This document shows, in pieces, positions 17,315-28,793 of a stretch of 64,000 bases of DNA. The notes beneath the pieces were generated by a model, which was given only the letters and a program-made list of their open reading frames with translations, did not search any database and was not told the DNA's origin. A program made the position numbers and the translations under genes. Every line of letters starts with the position of its first letter. The first letter of the stretch is position 1. This DNA comes from Amaricoccus sp047275745 (lineage in GTDB: Bacteria > Pseudomonadota > Alphaproteobacteria > Rhodobacterales > Rhodobacteraceae), in contig NZ_JBKQWU010000004.1 in assembly GCF_047275745.1 (NCBI RefSeq), positions 62,001 through 126,000 on the forward strand, in the 5' to 3' direction.

Positions 17315-18166
17315 ATGGCATTTTTTCTCGGAGTGGATGGGGGCGGGACGAACTGCCGCGCCGCCATCGCCGACGGGGACGGGGTCGTTCTCGGGCGTGG
17401 CGAGGCAGGATCGGCCAATATCATGACCGATCCGGAGAAATCCCGGGTGAACATCCTCGCCGCCGCCGACGCCGCGCTGCGGGCCGCGGGACTCGACGCG
17501 AGCTTCGGCGATCTCGACGCGGTGCTGGGGCTCGCGGGGGCGAATGTCCCGGCCGCGGCGCGTCGGATGGAGCGTGATCTCCCCTTCGCGAGTTCCCGGC
17601 TCGAAAGCGATGTGGTCATCGCCGTCAAGGGCGCGCTCGGCGCGGAGGACGGGATCGTCGCGCTGCTCGGAACCGGATCGGTTTTCGCGGCGCAGGAGGA
17701 AGGCATCGTCCGCACGGTCGGCGGTTGGGGCTTCCGTCTGTCTGATCTCGGCGGCGGCGCGCGGCTCGGGCAGGCGGTGCTCGAAGCGGCCCTGCTCGCG
17801 CATGACGGCCTGCGCCCGCGCTCGGCTCTGCTCGACGCGCTCGTCATCGAGGCGAAGGGGCCGGAGGGGTTGATCATCTTCGCGCACTCGGCGAGCCCCG
17901 CGGACTACGCCGCCCTGGTGCCGCGGATCTTCGGTGCCGCCGCGATGGGCGATGGCGCCGCGATCGAGGTGATCGCGAAGGCGCGCGACGATATCGCGGC
18001 GGCGATCGACCTGCTCTCGGTGGAGGGTGATCCGCCGATCTGTTTCGTCGGCGGGGTCGGGCGGCTCTTCGCCGAGCAGCTCGCGCGCCGCTACGCGGCG
18101 CGGATCAGGGAGCCGAAGGGCACCGCGCTCGATGGGGCGCTGGCGATGGCGCGGGGGCTGGTGTGA
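17315..18166 (+). CDS. BadF/BadG/BcrA-BcrD ATPase family, N-acetylglucosamine-kinase-like
   Basis: 283 aa sugar-kinase-fold protein: phosphate-1 loop FLGVDGGGTNCRAAI at the N-terminus, LGLAGANVPAAA, GTGSVFAAQ, GGWGFRLSDLGGGARLG and a late CFVGGVGRLFAEQL. This matches N-acetylglucosamine/glucosamine kinases of the BadF ATPase family; the exact sugar is uncertain. ATG 17315 has GGGAG 6 bases upstream. Its last codons overlap the GNAT gene (GTGTGA). Confidence 0.85.
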   Translation: MAFFLGVDGGGTNCRAAIADGDGVVLGRGEAGSANIMTDPEKSRVNILAAADAALRAAGLDASFGDLDAVLGLAGANVPAAARRMERDLPFASSRLESDVVIAVKGALGAEDGIVALLGTGSVFAAQEEGIVRTVGGWGFRLSDLGGGARLGQAVLEAALLAHDGLRPRSALLDALVIEAKGPEGLIIFAHSASPADYAALVPRIFGAAAMGDGAAIEVIAKARDDIAAAIDLLSVEGDPPICFVGGVGRLFAEQLARRYAARIREPKGTALDGALAMARGLV

Positions 18167-18654
18167 CGGGCGCGCTGGGCCGGGGCGAGATCCCGGCCCT
18201 TGCCATCCGCGAGGACGACCTGACCGACCCGCGGACGATCGACCTCCTCCGCCGTCATCTCGAGGGAATGCGTGCGACTTCACCGCCCGGTCACGTTTTC
18301 GCGCTCGATCTCTTCGGGCTCGGCGCGCCGGATGTCACGGTCTGGAGCGCCTGGGATGGGGCGGAGATCCGCGGGACCGGCGCGTTGCGCGCCCTGGGCG
18401 ACGGGACCGGCGAGATCAAGTCGATGCGGACCGACCCGGCCCATCTTCGCGCCGGCGTCGGCGCCGCCCTGCTGGAGCACATCATCGCCGAGGCACGCCG
18501 CCGCGGGATGACGCGGCTTCTCCTGGAGACGGGCAGCGGCCCGGCCTTCGAGCCCGCGGTGGCGCTCTATCGCCGCCGCGGGTTCACGGAGAGCGCGGCC
18601 TTCGGCGCCTATGAAAAGAGCGCGTTCAACCAGTTTTTCGGGTTGGACCTGTAA
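18163..18654 (+). CDS. GNAT-family N-acetyltransferase
   Basis: 163 aa. The acetyl-CoA site appears as IKSMRTDPAHLRAGVGAALLEHII, i.e. motif A around MRTDPAHLRAGVGAALL, followed by the RLLLETGSGPAFEPAVALY segment (YitI/PhnO-like GNATs). GTG 18163 overlaps the kinase stop by 4 bases. The acceptor is unknown. Confidence 0.9.
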   Translation: MTGALGRGEIPALAIREDDLTDPRTIDLLRRHLEGMRATSPPGHVFALDLFGLGAPDVTVWSAWDGAEIRGTGALRALGDGTGEIKSMRTDPAHLRAGVGAALLEHIIAEARRRGMTRLLLETGSGPAFEPAVALYRRRGFTESAAFGAYEKSAFNQFFGLDL

Positions 18655-18686
18655 GTTTCCGGAATTCCCGTGATATCGCGTTCTCG

Positions 18687-18971
18687 TCAGGAGACGATGC
18701 GGAAGCCGTCCTCGGTATCGCTCGGGTCCGCCGGCGCGGTGGTCACACGATCGACGCGCGCCGCCCGCGGTCCTTCGCGCAGGCGCTCGAGCATCGCGTT
18801 CACCGCCTGATCGGAGCCGGTGAATACCGCCCGCACCGAGCCGTCGGGGTCGTTGCCGACCCAACCGGCCAGCCCGAGTTCGCGCGCCAAGTCATCGGTC
18901 CAGGCCCGAAAGCCCACCCCCTGGACCTTGCCGATCACATGGACGGTCACTGAGACAGGATTCGTCTCCAT
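18687..18971 (-). CDS. acyP: Acylphosphatase
   Basis: 94 aa, the normal family size. It has the signature GKVQGVGFRAWTDDLAREL, with catalytic Arg in GVGFR, and the conserved Asn of GWVGNDPDGSV. It hydrolyses acyl phosphates. ATG 18971 (METNPVSV) is chosen because AGGGAG lies 6 bases upstream; the frame extends 10 codons further. It is convergent with the GNAT gene. Confidence 0.94.
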   Translation of the reverse strand: METNPVSVTVHVIGKVQGVGFRAWTDDLARELGLAGWVGNDPDGSVRAVFTGSDQAVNAMLERLREGPRAARVDRVTTAPADPSDTEDGFRIVS

Positions 18972-19088
18972 CTCGCTCTCCCTCGATCCTTCGGCAATCA
19001 TGGTGGCGATATGTGCCGGATTGGCAACGGAAAACGTTGCCCGGTTCCGGGTCCGGCGGGTGGGTTCGGGGCGCGCGCCGGAGGGTCG

Positions 19089-20483
<1,395 letters not shown>

Positions 20484-20602
20484 GACGGCGCGCCATACCG
20501 CATCCCGCACGCGTTTTGAAGTGGCGTCCGAGGGGGCCGGCCCAGGACAGCCGCGGAGGGAGCCCGCCTGGGATGGCCCGTCCGAGATGGTCTGCCAGGC
20601 GG

Positions 20603-21004
20603 CTACTGCGCGGCTTCGCCGCCGTTCGCGTCGATATAGGCGACCACGGCGTCGCGGTCCTCGACTTTCCTCAGGCCCGCGAAGGCCATCTTGGTGCCCG
20701 GGACCATCTTCTTCGGATTCTCCAGATAGGCGTGGAGCTGCTCATTGTCCCAAACCAGGCCCTCCTCGCCGGCCTTGACCATCGCATCGGAGTATTTGAA
20801 GCCCTCGAGGCCTCCCGCCTTGCGTCCGATGATGCCGTTCAACTCGGGTCCGACGCGATTCTCGGCGCCGTCGCCGATCATGTGGCAGGCGGCGCACCGC
20901 TTCCAGACCTTCTCCCCCGCGGCGAGATCGGCTTCCTGTGCCAGCGCGGGAAGGGCGAGGCAGCCAGTGGCCAGCGAGAGGGCGACGAGGATCTTGTTTC
21001 GCAT
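20603..21004 (-). CDS. Periplasmic class I cytochrome c (c2/c550 type)
   Basis: 133 aa. Signal peptide MRNKILVALSLATGCLALPALAQ is split here as MRNKILVALSLATG then CLALPALA, cleaved near Ala-Gln. The haem site is CAACH, and the distal methionine is in GTKMAFAG. The family is mobile cytochrome c2/c550 of alphaproteobacteria, which shuttles electrons between bc1 and oxidases. An upstream ATG four codons earlier (21016) is possible. Confidence 0.93.
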   Translation of the reverse strand: MRNKILVALSLATGCLALPALAQEADLAAGEKVWKRCAACHMIGDGAENRVGPELNGIIGRKAGGLEGFKYSDAMVKAGEEGLVWDNEQLHAYLENPKKMVPGTKMAFAGLRKVEDRDAVVAYIDANGGEAAQ

Positions 21005-21287
21005 GTTCCAACCCATCCAGTGATCTTCTGATCTCTTGTTCGTTCCACGTCCGGCGGTCGGGTCAGCGCCTGGGTCCCCGTGTGCCTTGGCGGAATCGAA
21101 TGCGATGATAGGCGCCCGCGGCTGCCCGGCAACGGTCCTTTGGTCGCGGAAACGTGTTCACGGCCGCGAAACTTGTCGGAAAATGCCCGGAACGGCCGGA
21201 CCTGTCGCGAAACGCATCACCCTGGCCGCCTTGACCGATGGTGGCCCGGCGGGAAGGATGCCGCGGACACGGGCTTTTGGAGGGACC

Positions 21288-21668
21288 ATGCGCAGCCTCA
21301 TCACGACGGGATCGCCGTTCGAGAAGGATTTCGCCTACAGCCGGGCGGTGGTCCAGGGCGATTGGTGCTTCGTCTCCGGAACCACCGGCTATGACTACCG
21401 CACGATGTCGATGCCCGCCGATCCGGGAGAGCAGGCGGCGAACGCGCTCGCGACCATCGCGGTGGCCCTGGAGGAAGCCCGATTCTCGCTCAGGGACGTG
21501 GTTCGCACGGTGATCTACCTCGCCGATGCCGCCGATCATCCGGCGATCGGCCCGGCGCTGCGCGGGGCGCTCGGCGAGGTGCGGCCGGCGAATACCACGG
21601 TGATCGCCGCGCTGATCCGGCCGGAGATGAAGGTCGAGATCGAAGTCACGGCGCTGCGCCAGGGCTAG
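21288..21668 (+). CDS. RidA family protein (YjgF/YER057c/UK114)
   Basis: 126 aa. It opens ITTGSPFEKDFAYSRAVVQG and has SGTTGYDY and RPANTTVI with the conserved Arg that binds the imine carboxylate. RidA proteins hydrolyse reactive enamines/imines; this one is of a divergent subfamily. GGAGGG sits just before the ATG. Confidence 0.88.
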   Translation: MRSLITTGSPFEKDFAYSRAVVQGDWCFVSGTTGYDYRTMSMPADPGEQAANALATIAVALEEARFSLRDVVRTVIYLADAADHPAIGPALRGALGEVRPANTTVIAALIRPEMKVEIEVTALRQG

Positions 21669-21793
21669 GCGCGGTGCGCGCCGCCGGGGGGGCGGCGCTC
21701 ACGATTTCGCGCGGTGGGGCGCTGGCCGCTGGCCGGGCGCGGGCATCGGCGCATATGAGCCGCGAAGCAGTTTCATCGGGTCCGGAGAAGACA

Positions 21794-22420
21794 ATGAACA
21801 TCGAGCACAGGATCATGGCGGCGGCGGTTCTCGCCATCGCGGCGCTGACGGGCGGCGCGGCGGGCGCGCAGGATTACTACATCAAGGGTTTCGGCGGCTG
21901 GACCATGCCCGATGATGACGATTTCACCCTCAATGATCGTGACACGGGGACCGGCGCATCGAGCGGCCTCGAATACGACACCGGCACCGTGCTGGGCGCC
22001 GGGATCGGTTACGACTATTCGCGCTCGCTCTCGCTCGAGGCGGAATACGTCTACCGCGACGCCGATGCCCGGCTGCGGGGCGGTGCGAACGGATCAACCG
22101 AATCGAACGCCTGGATGGTCAATGCGCTCTACAGGTTCCGGCCGCTCGGACCCGGCGAGGCGGTCCATCCTTACGCCGGCGGCGGCATCGGCATCGCCGA
22201 TCTCACCGTCGAGAACGCGGGCCAGACCTTCGGGTCGGACTACGAATTCGCCTGGCAGCTGATCGGCGGCCTGGGCTATGACGTGACGCCGAACGTCCAG
22301 CTCTTCGGCGAGGCGCGCTATTTCGTGATCAACGAGGAAAGCGTCGGCAACGGCGGCTTCGATTTCAGATCCGGCTACGACAGTTTCGACGTGCTCTTCG
22401 GCGCGAGCTACCGGTTCTGA
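21794..22420 (+). CDS. Outer-membrane beta-barrel protein (OmpA-barrel/porin-like)
   Basis: 208 aa. Signal peptide ends GGAAGA before QDYYIKGFGG. The rest alternates polar/hydrophobic as an eight-strand barrel (GFGGWTMP, LGAGIGYDYS, LSLEAEYVYR, PYAGGGIGIA, LFGEARYFVI) and ends in the outer-membrane signature SYRF. ATG 21794 has GGAG 6 bases upstream. The function is unassigned beyond the family. Confidence 0.9.
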   Translation: MNIEHRIMAAAVLAIAALTGGAAGAQDYYIKGFGGWTMPDDDDFTLNDRDTGTGASSGLEYDTGTVLGAGIGYDYSRSLSLEAEYVYRDADARLRGGANGSTESNAWMVNALYRFRPLGPGEAVHPYAGGGIGIADLTVENAGQTFGSDYEFAWQLIGGLGYDVTPNVQLFGEARYFVINEESVGNGGFDFRSGYDSFDVLFGASYRF

Positions 22421-22448
22421 CACCCGCGTTCCGACACCCCGCGCGCCG

Positions 22449-23852
22449 TCACCGGATCACATAGGGCAGCAGGTCGCGTTCGTTCGGATCGACCTCGACG
22501 CCCTGTTCCATCGGCGGCACCGCGCGCTGCGGGCAGCCGCGGCGCTCGCAGATGCGGCAGGAGATGCCGATCGGCTGGAAGGCCGCGTCGTCGCGGGTGT
22601 CGAGATCGTCGGCGTAGACAAGGCTGCCGGCATGGGCGACCTCGCAGCCGAGCCCGATCGCATAGCGCCGGACCGGGGCCAGGAAGCTGCCGCCCGGCTT
22701 GGAGATCGCGCGCGCGAGGCAGACATAGCGCGCGCCGTCCGGCGTTTCGGCGAGCTGGCGCAGGAAACGGCCCGGCGTCTCGAAGGCCTGATGCACGTTC
22801 CAGAGCGGGCAGCCGCCGCCGAAGCGCGTGAACTGCAGCCGCGTCGCCGAATGGCGCTTGGTGATCGTGCCGGCCTGATCGACGCGGACGAAGTAGAAGG
22901 GCACGCCCTTCGCGCCCACCCGCTGCAGCGTCGAGAGCCGCTGGCCGACCTGTTCGATCGAGGCGTGAAACTCGCCCGAGAGTGCTTCGAGGTCGTGGCG
23001 CAGGACCTGCGCGCGCTCAACGAAGCGCCCATAGGGCATGAGCGCGGCGCCGGCGAAATAATTGGCGAGCCCGGTCTTGCAGATCGACCGCGCGGCTTCG
23101 CTCCCGAACCGCGCGAGATCGAGCGTCGCCTCCAGGAGATCGCCGTGTTCGATCAGGGCGATCTGGTGCAGCGCCTGGAACGCCTGGGTCGCCCGCCCGC
23201 TGTGCGCGGCGAGGCTCAGCACCTTCGCCGCCGGATCGTAACGGCGCAGCGGCGCGGCGCTGGTGAGGACGAGCGCGATGCCGTGGCGCGCGCGCAGCCA
23301 GCCCTCGATCGCGGCGATCCGGTCTCCCTCGCCAAGCTGCGCGGCGAAACGCTCGGCGGCGCGGTCGATCGCGTCGATGTAGTTGTCGCAATAGTGGAAG
23401 AAGTCCCGCACCTCCTCCCAGGGCAGGGGGTTGAGCGGATTGTCCTCGCGCCCCAGCGTCTCGTTCAGCCGGGCAAGCCGCTCGCGGTCCTGGCGGTGCG
23501 CGCGATGCAGCGTCAGGAAGGCGCGCGCGAGATTCGGCGCGTTCGCCGCGACCAGTTGCAGATCGGAGAGCGGCGGGCCGATGTCGCCGAAGACCGGATC
23601 GGCCAGCGCCTCGCGCATGTCGGCCACCAGCCGTTCGCTGGTCCCGGCGGCGAGTTCGGTCACATCGATGCCGAATTCCTCGGCGAGACTCAGCACGACC
23701 CGCGCCGAGACCGGCCGGTGATTGTTCTCCATCTGGTTGAGATATGACAGCGAAACCCCGAGCCTCGCGGCGTATTCCGCCTGGGTCAGCGCCAGCCGCA
23801 CCCGAATCTCGCGCAGCTTCGCGCCGATGTAGAGTTTGCGTGCATGTGCCAT
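22449..23852 (-). CDS. pccR: Short-chain fatty acyl-CoA transcriptional regulator PccR (ScfR family)
   Basis: 467 aa. N-terminal HTH_XRE domain (about 1-65: KLREIRVRLALTQAEYAARL, LSYLNQMENNHRPVSA), an IrrE-like/short-chain acyl-CoA-binding middle and a C-terminal domain with a cysteine group (ISCRICERRGCPQRAVPP) typical of RamB/PccR regulators. In Rhodobacter sphaeroides PccR induces propionyl-CoA carboxylase on propionate or acetate. The start is taken at ATG 23852 because MAHARKLYIGAKLREI aligns with the HTH start; the upstream extension covers the operator. It is divergent from pccB. Confidence 0.93.
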   Translation of the reverse strand: MAHARKLYIGAKLREIRVRLALTQAEYAARLGVSLSYLNQMENNHRPVSARVVLSLAEEFGIDVTELAAGTSERLVADMREALADPVFGDIGPPLSDLQLVAANAPNLARAFLTLHRAHRQDRERLARLNETLGREDNPLNPLPWEEVRDFFHYCDNYIDAIDRAAERFAAQLGEGDRIAAIEGWLRARHGIALVLTSAAPLRRYDPAAKVLSLAAHSGRATQAFQALHQIALIEHGDLLEATLDLARFGSEAARSICKTGLANYFAGAALMPYGRFVERAQVLRHDLEALSGEFHASIEQVGQRLSTLQRVGAKGVPFYFVRVDQAGTITKRHSATRLQFTRFGGGCPLWNVHQAFETPGRFLRQLAETPDGARYVCLARAISKPGGSFLAPVRRYAIGLGCEVAHAGSLVYADDLDTRDDAAFQPIGISCRICERRGCPQRAVPPMEQGVEVDPNERDLLPYVIR

Positions 23853-23853
23853 A

Positions 23854-23870
23854 CTTCGCAAGTTTGCAAT
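23854..23870. promoter_or_regulatory. Degenerate TTTGCAA-type half sites at the pccR start
   Basis: CTTCGCAAG followed directly by TTTGCAAT, immediately upstream of the pccR start codon. Likely an autoregulatory contact; pccR has no visible Shine-Dalgarno, so its leader is very short or absent. Confidence 0.45.
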
Positions 23871-23882
23871 TTTCAGGCATGA

Positions 23883-23902
23883 TTTGCAATGCACTTTGCA
23901 AA
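23883..23902. promoter_or_regulatory. PccR operator upstream of pccB
   Basis: TTTGCAAT-GCAC-TTTGCAAA, one base off the TTTGCAAA-X4-TTTGCAAA motif I recall for R. sphaeroides pccB. It ends 73 bp before the pccB ATG, almost the same distance as the phaZ copy. Confidence 0.8.
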
Positions 23903-23974
23903 TTCGCCGTTGAATGCTTGTCCGGTTCGCTCGCATCTGCCACAAAACCGTCAAACGGCCATTGGGGGAGCGCC

Positions 23975-25507
23975 ATGAAGGACATCCTGGACGAGCTCGA
24001 AGTCCGCAGGGCGGAGGCCCGGCTTGGCGGCGGCGAGGGGCGCATCAAGTCCCAGCACTCGAAGGGCAAGCTGACCGCCCGGGAGCGCGTGGAGATCCTG
24101 CTCGACGAAGGCTCCTTCGAGGAGTTCGACATGTTCAAGACGCATCGCTGCGTCGATTTCGGCATGGCGGACACGACCTTCCCCGGCGACGGCGTGATCA
24201 CCGGCTGGGGCACGGTCAACGGCCGGCAGGTCTATGTCTTCAGCCAGGACTTCACGGTCTTCGGTGGCTCGCTGAGCGAGACGCACGCGGAGAAGATCTG
24301 CAAGATCATGGACATGGCGATGCAGAACGGCGCGCCGGTCATCGGGCTCAACGACTCGGGCGGCGCGCGCATCCAGGAGGGCGTGGCCTCGCTCGCGGGC
24401 TACGCCGATGTCTTCCAGCGCAACATCATGGCCTCGGGCGTCATTCCGCAGATTTCCGTCATCATGGGCCCTTGCGCCGGCGGCGCGGTCTACAGCCCCG
24501 CGATGACCGATTTCATCTTCATGGTGCGCGATTCCTCCTACATGTTCGTGACCGGCCCGGACGTGGTGAAGACGGTGACGAACGAGGTCGTGACCGCCGA
24601 GGAGCTTGGCGGCGCCAAGACCCATACGAGCAAGAGCTCGGTCGCCGATGGCGCCTATGAGAACGATCTCGTGGCACTGCTCGAAGTCCGGCGGCTGGTC
24701 GATTTCCTGCCGCTCTCGAATCGCGAAAAGCCGCCGGTCCGTCCGTTCTTCGACGATCCGGGCCGCATCGAGGAGAGCCTCGACACACTCATCCCCGCGA
24801 ATGCGAACACGCCCTATGACATGAAGGAACTGATCACGAAGATCGCCGACGAAGGCGATTTCTTCGAGATCCAGGCCGATTTCGCGCGCAACATCCTGAC
24901 CGGCTTCATCCGGCTCGAAGGCTCGACCGTGGGCGTGGTCGCGAACCAGCCGACGGTGCTCGCCGGCTGTCTCGACATCGATTCCTCGCGCAAGGCGGCG
25001 CGCTTCGTGCGGTTCTGCGACGCCTTCGAGATCCCGATCCTGACCTTCGTCGATGTGCCGGGCTTCCTTCCGGGGACGGGCCAGGAATACGGCGGCATCA
25101 TCAAGCACGGCGCGAAACTGCTCTTCGCCTTCGGCGAGGCGACGGTGCCGAAGGTGACGGTGATCACCCGCAAGGCCTATGGCGGCGCCTATGACGTGAT
25201 GAGCTCGAAACATCTGCGCGGTGATTTCAACTACGCCTGGCCGACGGCCGAGATCGCGGTGATGGGGGCCAAGGGCGCGGTCGAGATCCTCTACCGCTCC
25301 GAGCTCGGCGACGCGGAGAAGATCGGCGCGCGCACCAAGGACTACGAGACGCGGTTCGCCAACCCCTTCGTCGCGGCGGAGAAAGGCTTCATCGACGAGG
25401 TCATCATGCCGCATTCCACGCGCCGCCGCGTCGCCCGCGCCTTCGCGAGCCTTCGCACCAAGCGGCTCAGCAACCCGTGGAAGAAGCACGACAACATTCC
25501 GCTCTGA
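23975..25507 (+). CDS. pccB: Propionyl-CoA carboxylase beta subunit (carboxyltransferase)
   Basis: 510 aa, full family length. It transfers CO2 from carboxybiotin on PccA to propionyl-CoA to give (S)-methylmalonyl-CoA. The N-half motif GKLTARERVEILLDEGSFEE, the acyl-CoA oxyanion regions LNDSGGARIQEG and GPCAGGAVYSPA, the C-half VDVPGFLPGTGQEYGGII and the closing SNPWKKHDNIPL are those of PccB. GGGGAG lies 5 bases before ATG 23975; open sequence upstream in frame is non-coding. It is the first gene of the propionate cluster, under the divergent PccR operator. Confidence 0.97.
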   Translation: MKDILDELEVRRAEARLGGGEGRIKSQHSKGKLTARERVEILLDEGSFEEFDMFKTHRCVDFGMADTTFPGDGVITGWGTVNGRQVYVFSQDFTVFGGSLSETHAEKICKIMDMAMQNGAPVIGLNDSGGARIQEGVASLAGYADVFQRNIMASGVIPQISVIMGPCAGGAVYSPAMTDFIFMVRDSSYMFVTGPDVVKTVTNEVVTAEELGGAKTHTSKSSVADGAYENDLVALLEVRRLVDFLPLSNREKPPVRPFFDDPGRIEESLDTLIPANANTPYDMKELITKIADEGDFFEIQADFARNILTGFIRLEGSTVGVVANQPTVLAGCLDIDSSRKAARFVRFCDAFEIPILTFVDVPGFLPGTGQEYGGIIKHGAKLLFAFGEATVPKVTVITRKAYGGAYDVMSSKHLRGDFNYAWPTAEIAVMGAKGAVEILYRSELGDAEKIGARTKDYETRFANPFVAAEKGFIDEVIMPHSTRRRVARAFASLRTKRLSNPWKKHDNIPL

Positions 25508-25580
25508 GCGGGAGCGCGCGGCGCTCGCAAGCCGCGGCCATTGGGAGTAGACTGGCCATGGGATCGATCATGGGTTCGAT

Positions 25581-25640
25581 CGCGCATGTTCTCGGCGCGC
25601 ATGTCTTGGGCGCGCATGTCTCGGGCGCGCAATTCCTCGG
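25581..25640 (+). repeat. 4 x 15-bp tandem repeat between pccB and the next gene
   Basis: Units start CGCGCATGTTCTCGG, CGCGCATGTCTTGGG, CGCGCATGTCTCGGG and CGCGCAATTCCTCGG (25581, 25596, 25611, 25626). They lie in the 147-bp gap after pccB, just upstream of the next start. One overlapping frame would encode AHVLG-type pentapeptides, but I regard the stretch as untranslated. Confidence 0.8.
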
Positions 25641-25654
25641 GAGGGGCCGGAGCG

Positions 25655-25900
25655 ATGATACGCCGGCTATGGATGTCGCTGCCGCGGCTTGTCCGGTTCA
25701 TGCTCACGCATATCGCGAACGGGATGGTGCTGGGCTGTTCCGCGCTCCTGCTGGCGATCTGGACGGATTTCGCCGGGATCGGCGGCGTCGTGGCGCGGGA
25801 CGGGAGCGGGCTCGCGACCTTCCTGCTCTTCTTTCAGACCGCGATGACCTTCGGGGCGGTCTCGATGGGGATCGCGGTGATGAATCTCGGCGAGGATTGA
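25655..25900 (+). CDS. Small two-helix membrane protein of the pcc locus
   Basis: 81 aa, no named family. A basic amphipathic start (MIRRLWMSLPRLVRFML) is followed by two hydrophobic segments, about 20-40 (HIANGMVLGCSALLLAIWTD) and about 54-77 (FLLFFQTAMTFGAVSMGIAV). A GGAGGGGCCGGAG purine run precedes ATG 25655. Small membrane proteins of this form are, from memory, common between pccB and pccA in Rhodobacterales; the role is unknown. Confidence 0.75.
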   Translation: MIRRLWMSLPRLVRFMLTHIANGMVLGCSALLLAIWTDFAGIGGVVARDGSGLATFLLFFQTAMTFGAVSMGIAVMNLGED

Positions 25901-25943
25901 GGCGCCGCCCGGCATCCCGCTCGCCGAGCCGCGGGGGGACGCC

Positions 25944-26294
25944 ATGCTGAAGCATCGCGGTTTCCCAGGGCGGCTGCCCAGTTCGGATCTGCAGTTCGTG
26001 ATCCGCCGCGCCTCCAAGGGCGGGGCGACGCCGATCAAGGCGCGGGAGCGGTTCGCGGATCGCCGCCCGGTCGAGGTCGCCGCCGATCGTGAATTCCTGC
26101 GCGCGCTGATCGAGCATTTCGGCGACGCGCCCTTCGAGCGCGGCAATCTCGACGCCGGCCGGATCGGCTGGCTCTTCGGGCGGGAAATCGTCGCCGCCGA
26201 GGACCCGTTCGATCCAGCGAGCTACGACGCGCTGCTCCGGGTCGATCTCGACCGCGCGCGCCGCGCTTTTCCGGAGATCTTCGAGGATGACTAG
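25944..26294 (+). CDS. Conserved hypothetical protein of the pcc locus
   Basis: 116 aa soluble protein, no family recognised. It is rich in Arg, Asp and Glu, with segments PSSDLQFVIRRASKGGATPIK and RFADRRPVEVAADREFLRAL and an acidic tail EIFEDD. ATG 25944 lies 43 bp after the small membrane protein, on the same strand. Its position between the two carboxylase subunit genes argues for a co-regulated role. Confidence 0.72.
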   Translation: MLKHRGFPGRLPSSDLQFVIRRASKGGATPIKARERFADRRPVEVAADREFLRALIEHFGDAPFERGNLDAGRIGWLFGREIVAAEDPFDPASYDALLRVDLDRARRAFPEIFEDD

Positions 26295-26474
26295 GCTCGT
26301 CTCCGGGAAGGCTTCGGCCCATGCCGCTCCGCGGGACGAAGCGGGCAGCGCCCGGTTGATGGCCGCCGCTGGATCGGTTCGCGATTCCGGGCGTTTGCCC
26401 TGCGGCCGCGCGACGGGCGCGGAGATCCGGGTCCGCCGCGTCGGCGCCCCGGCGACATTCGGGGAGGAAGAAAC

Positions 26475-26654
26475 ATGGCCAAGTTCGGAATGGTCGCGGT
26501 CTTCGGGGCCGCGCTGCTACTCGCCGCCTGCGGCGAAACACGGACCCAGCGCGTCGTCACCGGCGCGGCGGGCGGCGCGCTCGCAGGCCAGGTCATCGCC
26601 GACGAGCCGCTCATCGGCGCCGCCGTCGGCGGCGGCATCGGCGCGGTGCGCTAG
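26475..26654 (+). CDS. Small glycine-zipper lipoprotein of the pcc locus
   Basis: 59 aa, easily missed because of its size. The signal peptide ends in the lipobox LLAAC with Cys19 as the lipidation site. The mature part is a glycine zipper (TGAAGGALAGQV, GAAVGGGIGAV), a membrane-associating pattern. GGGGAGGAAG lies 4-13 bases before ATG 26475. It occupies the 494-bp space before pccA and is on the same strand. Function unknown. Confidence 0.8.
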   Translation: MAKFGMVAVFGAALLLAACGETRTQRVVTGAAGGALAGQVIADEPLIGAAVGGGIGAVR

Positions 26655-26788
26655 AAGCCGCGCGGCACCGCCGGCGGAGCGACACGCCGCTTCGCGCGGC
26701 AACCAGACGGCGGCGCACGCCCGGCCCGGAGCGATCCGGACCTGGCAGGGCGCCGCCACGGCCCGGATCAATTGCCCTGAGAGGACCC

Positions 26789-28789
<2,001 letters not shown>

Positions 28790-28793
28790 TGGC

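Noticed and set aside
25558..25950. Open frame with AHVLG pentapeptide-like repeats overlapping the 81-aa membrane protein
   Set aside because: The repeats come from the 15-bp DNA tandem repeat, and the rest of the frame lacks structure, while the other frame gives two clear membrane helices and a sensible start.
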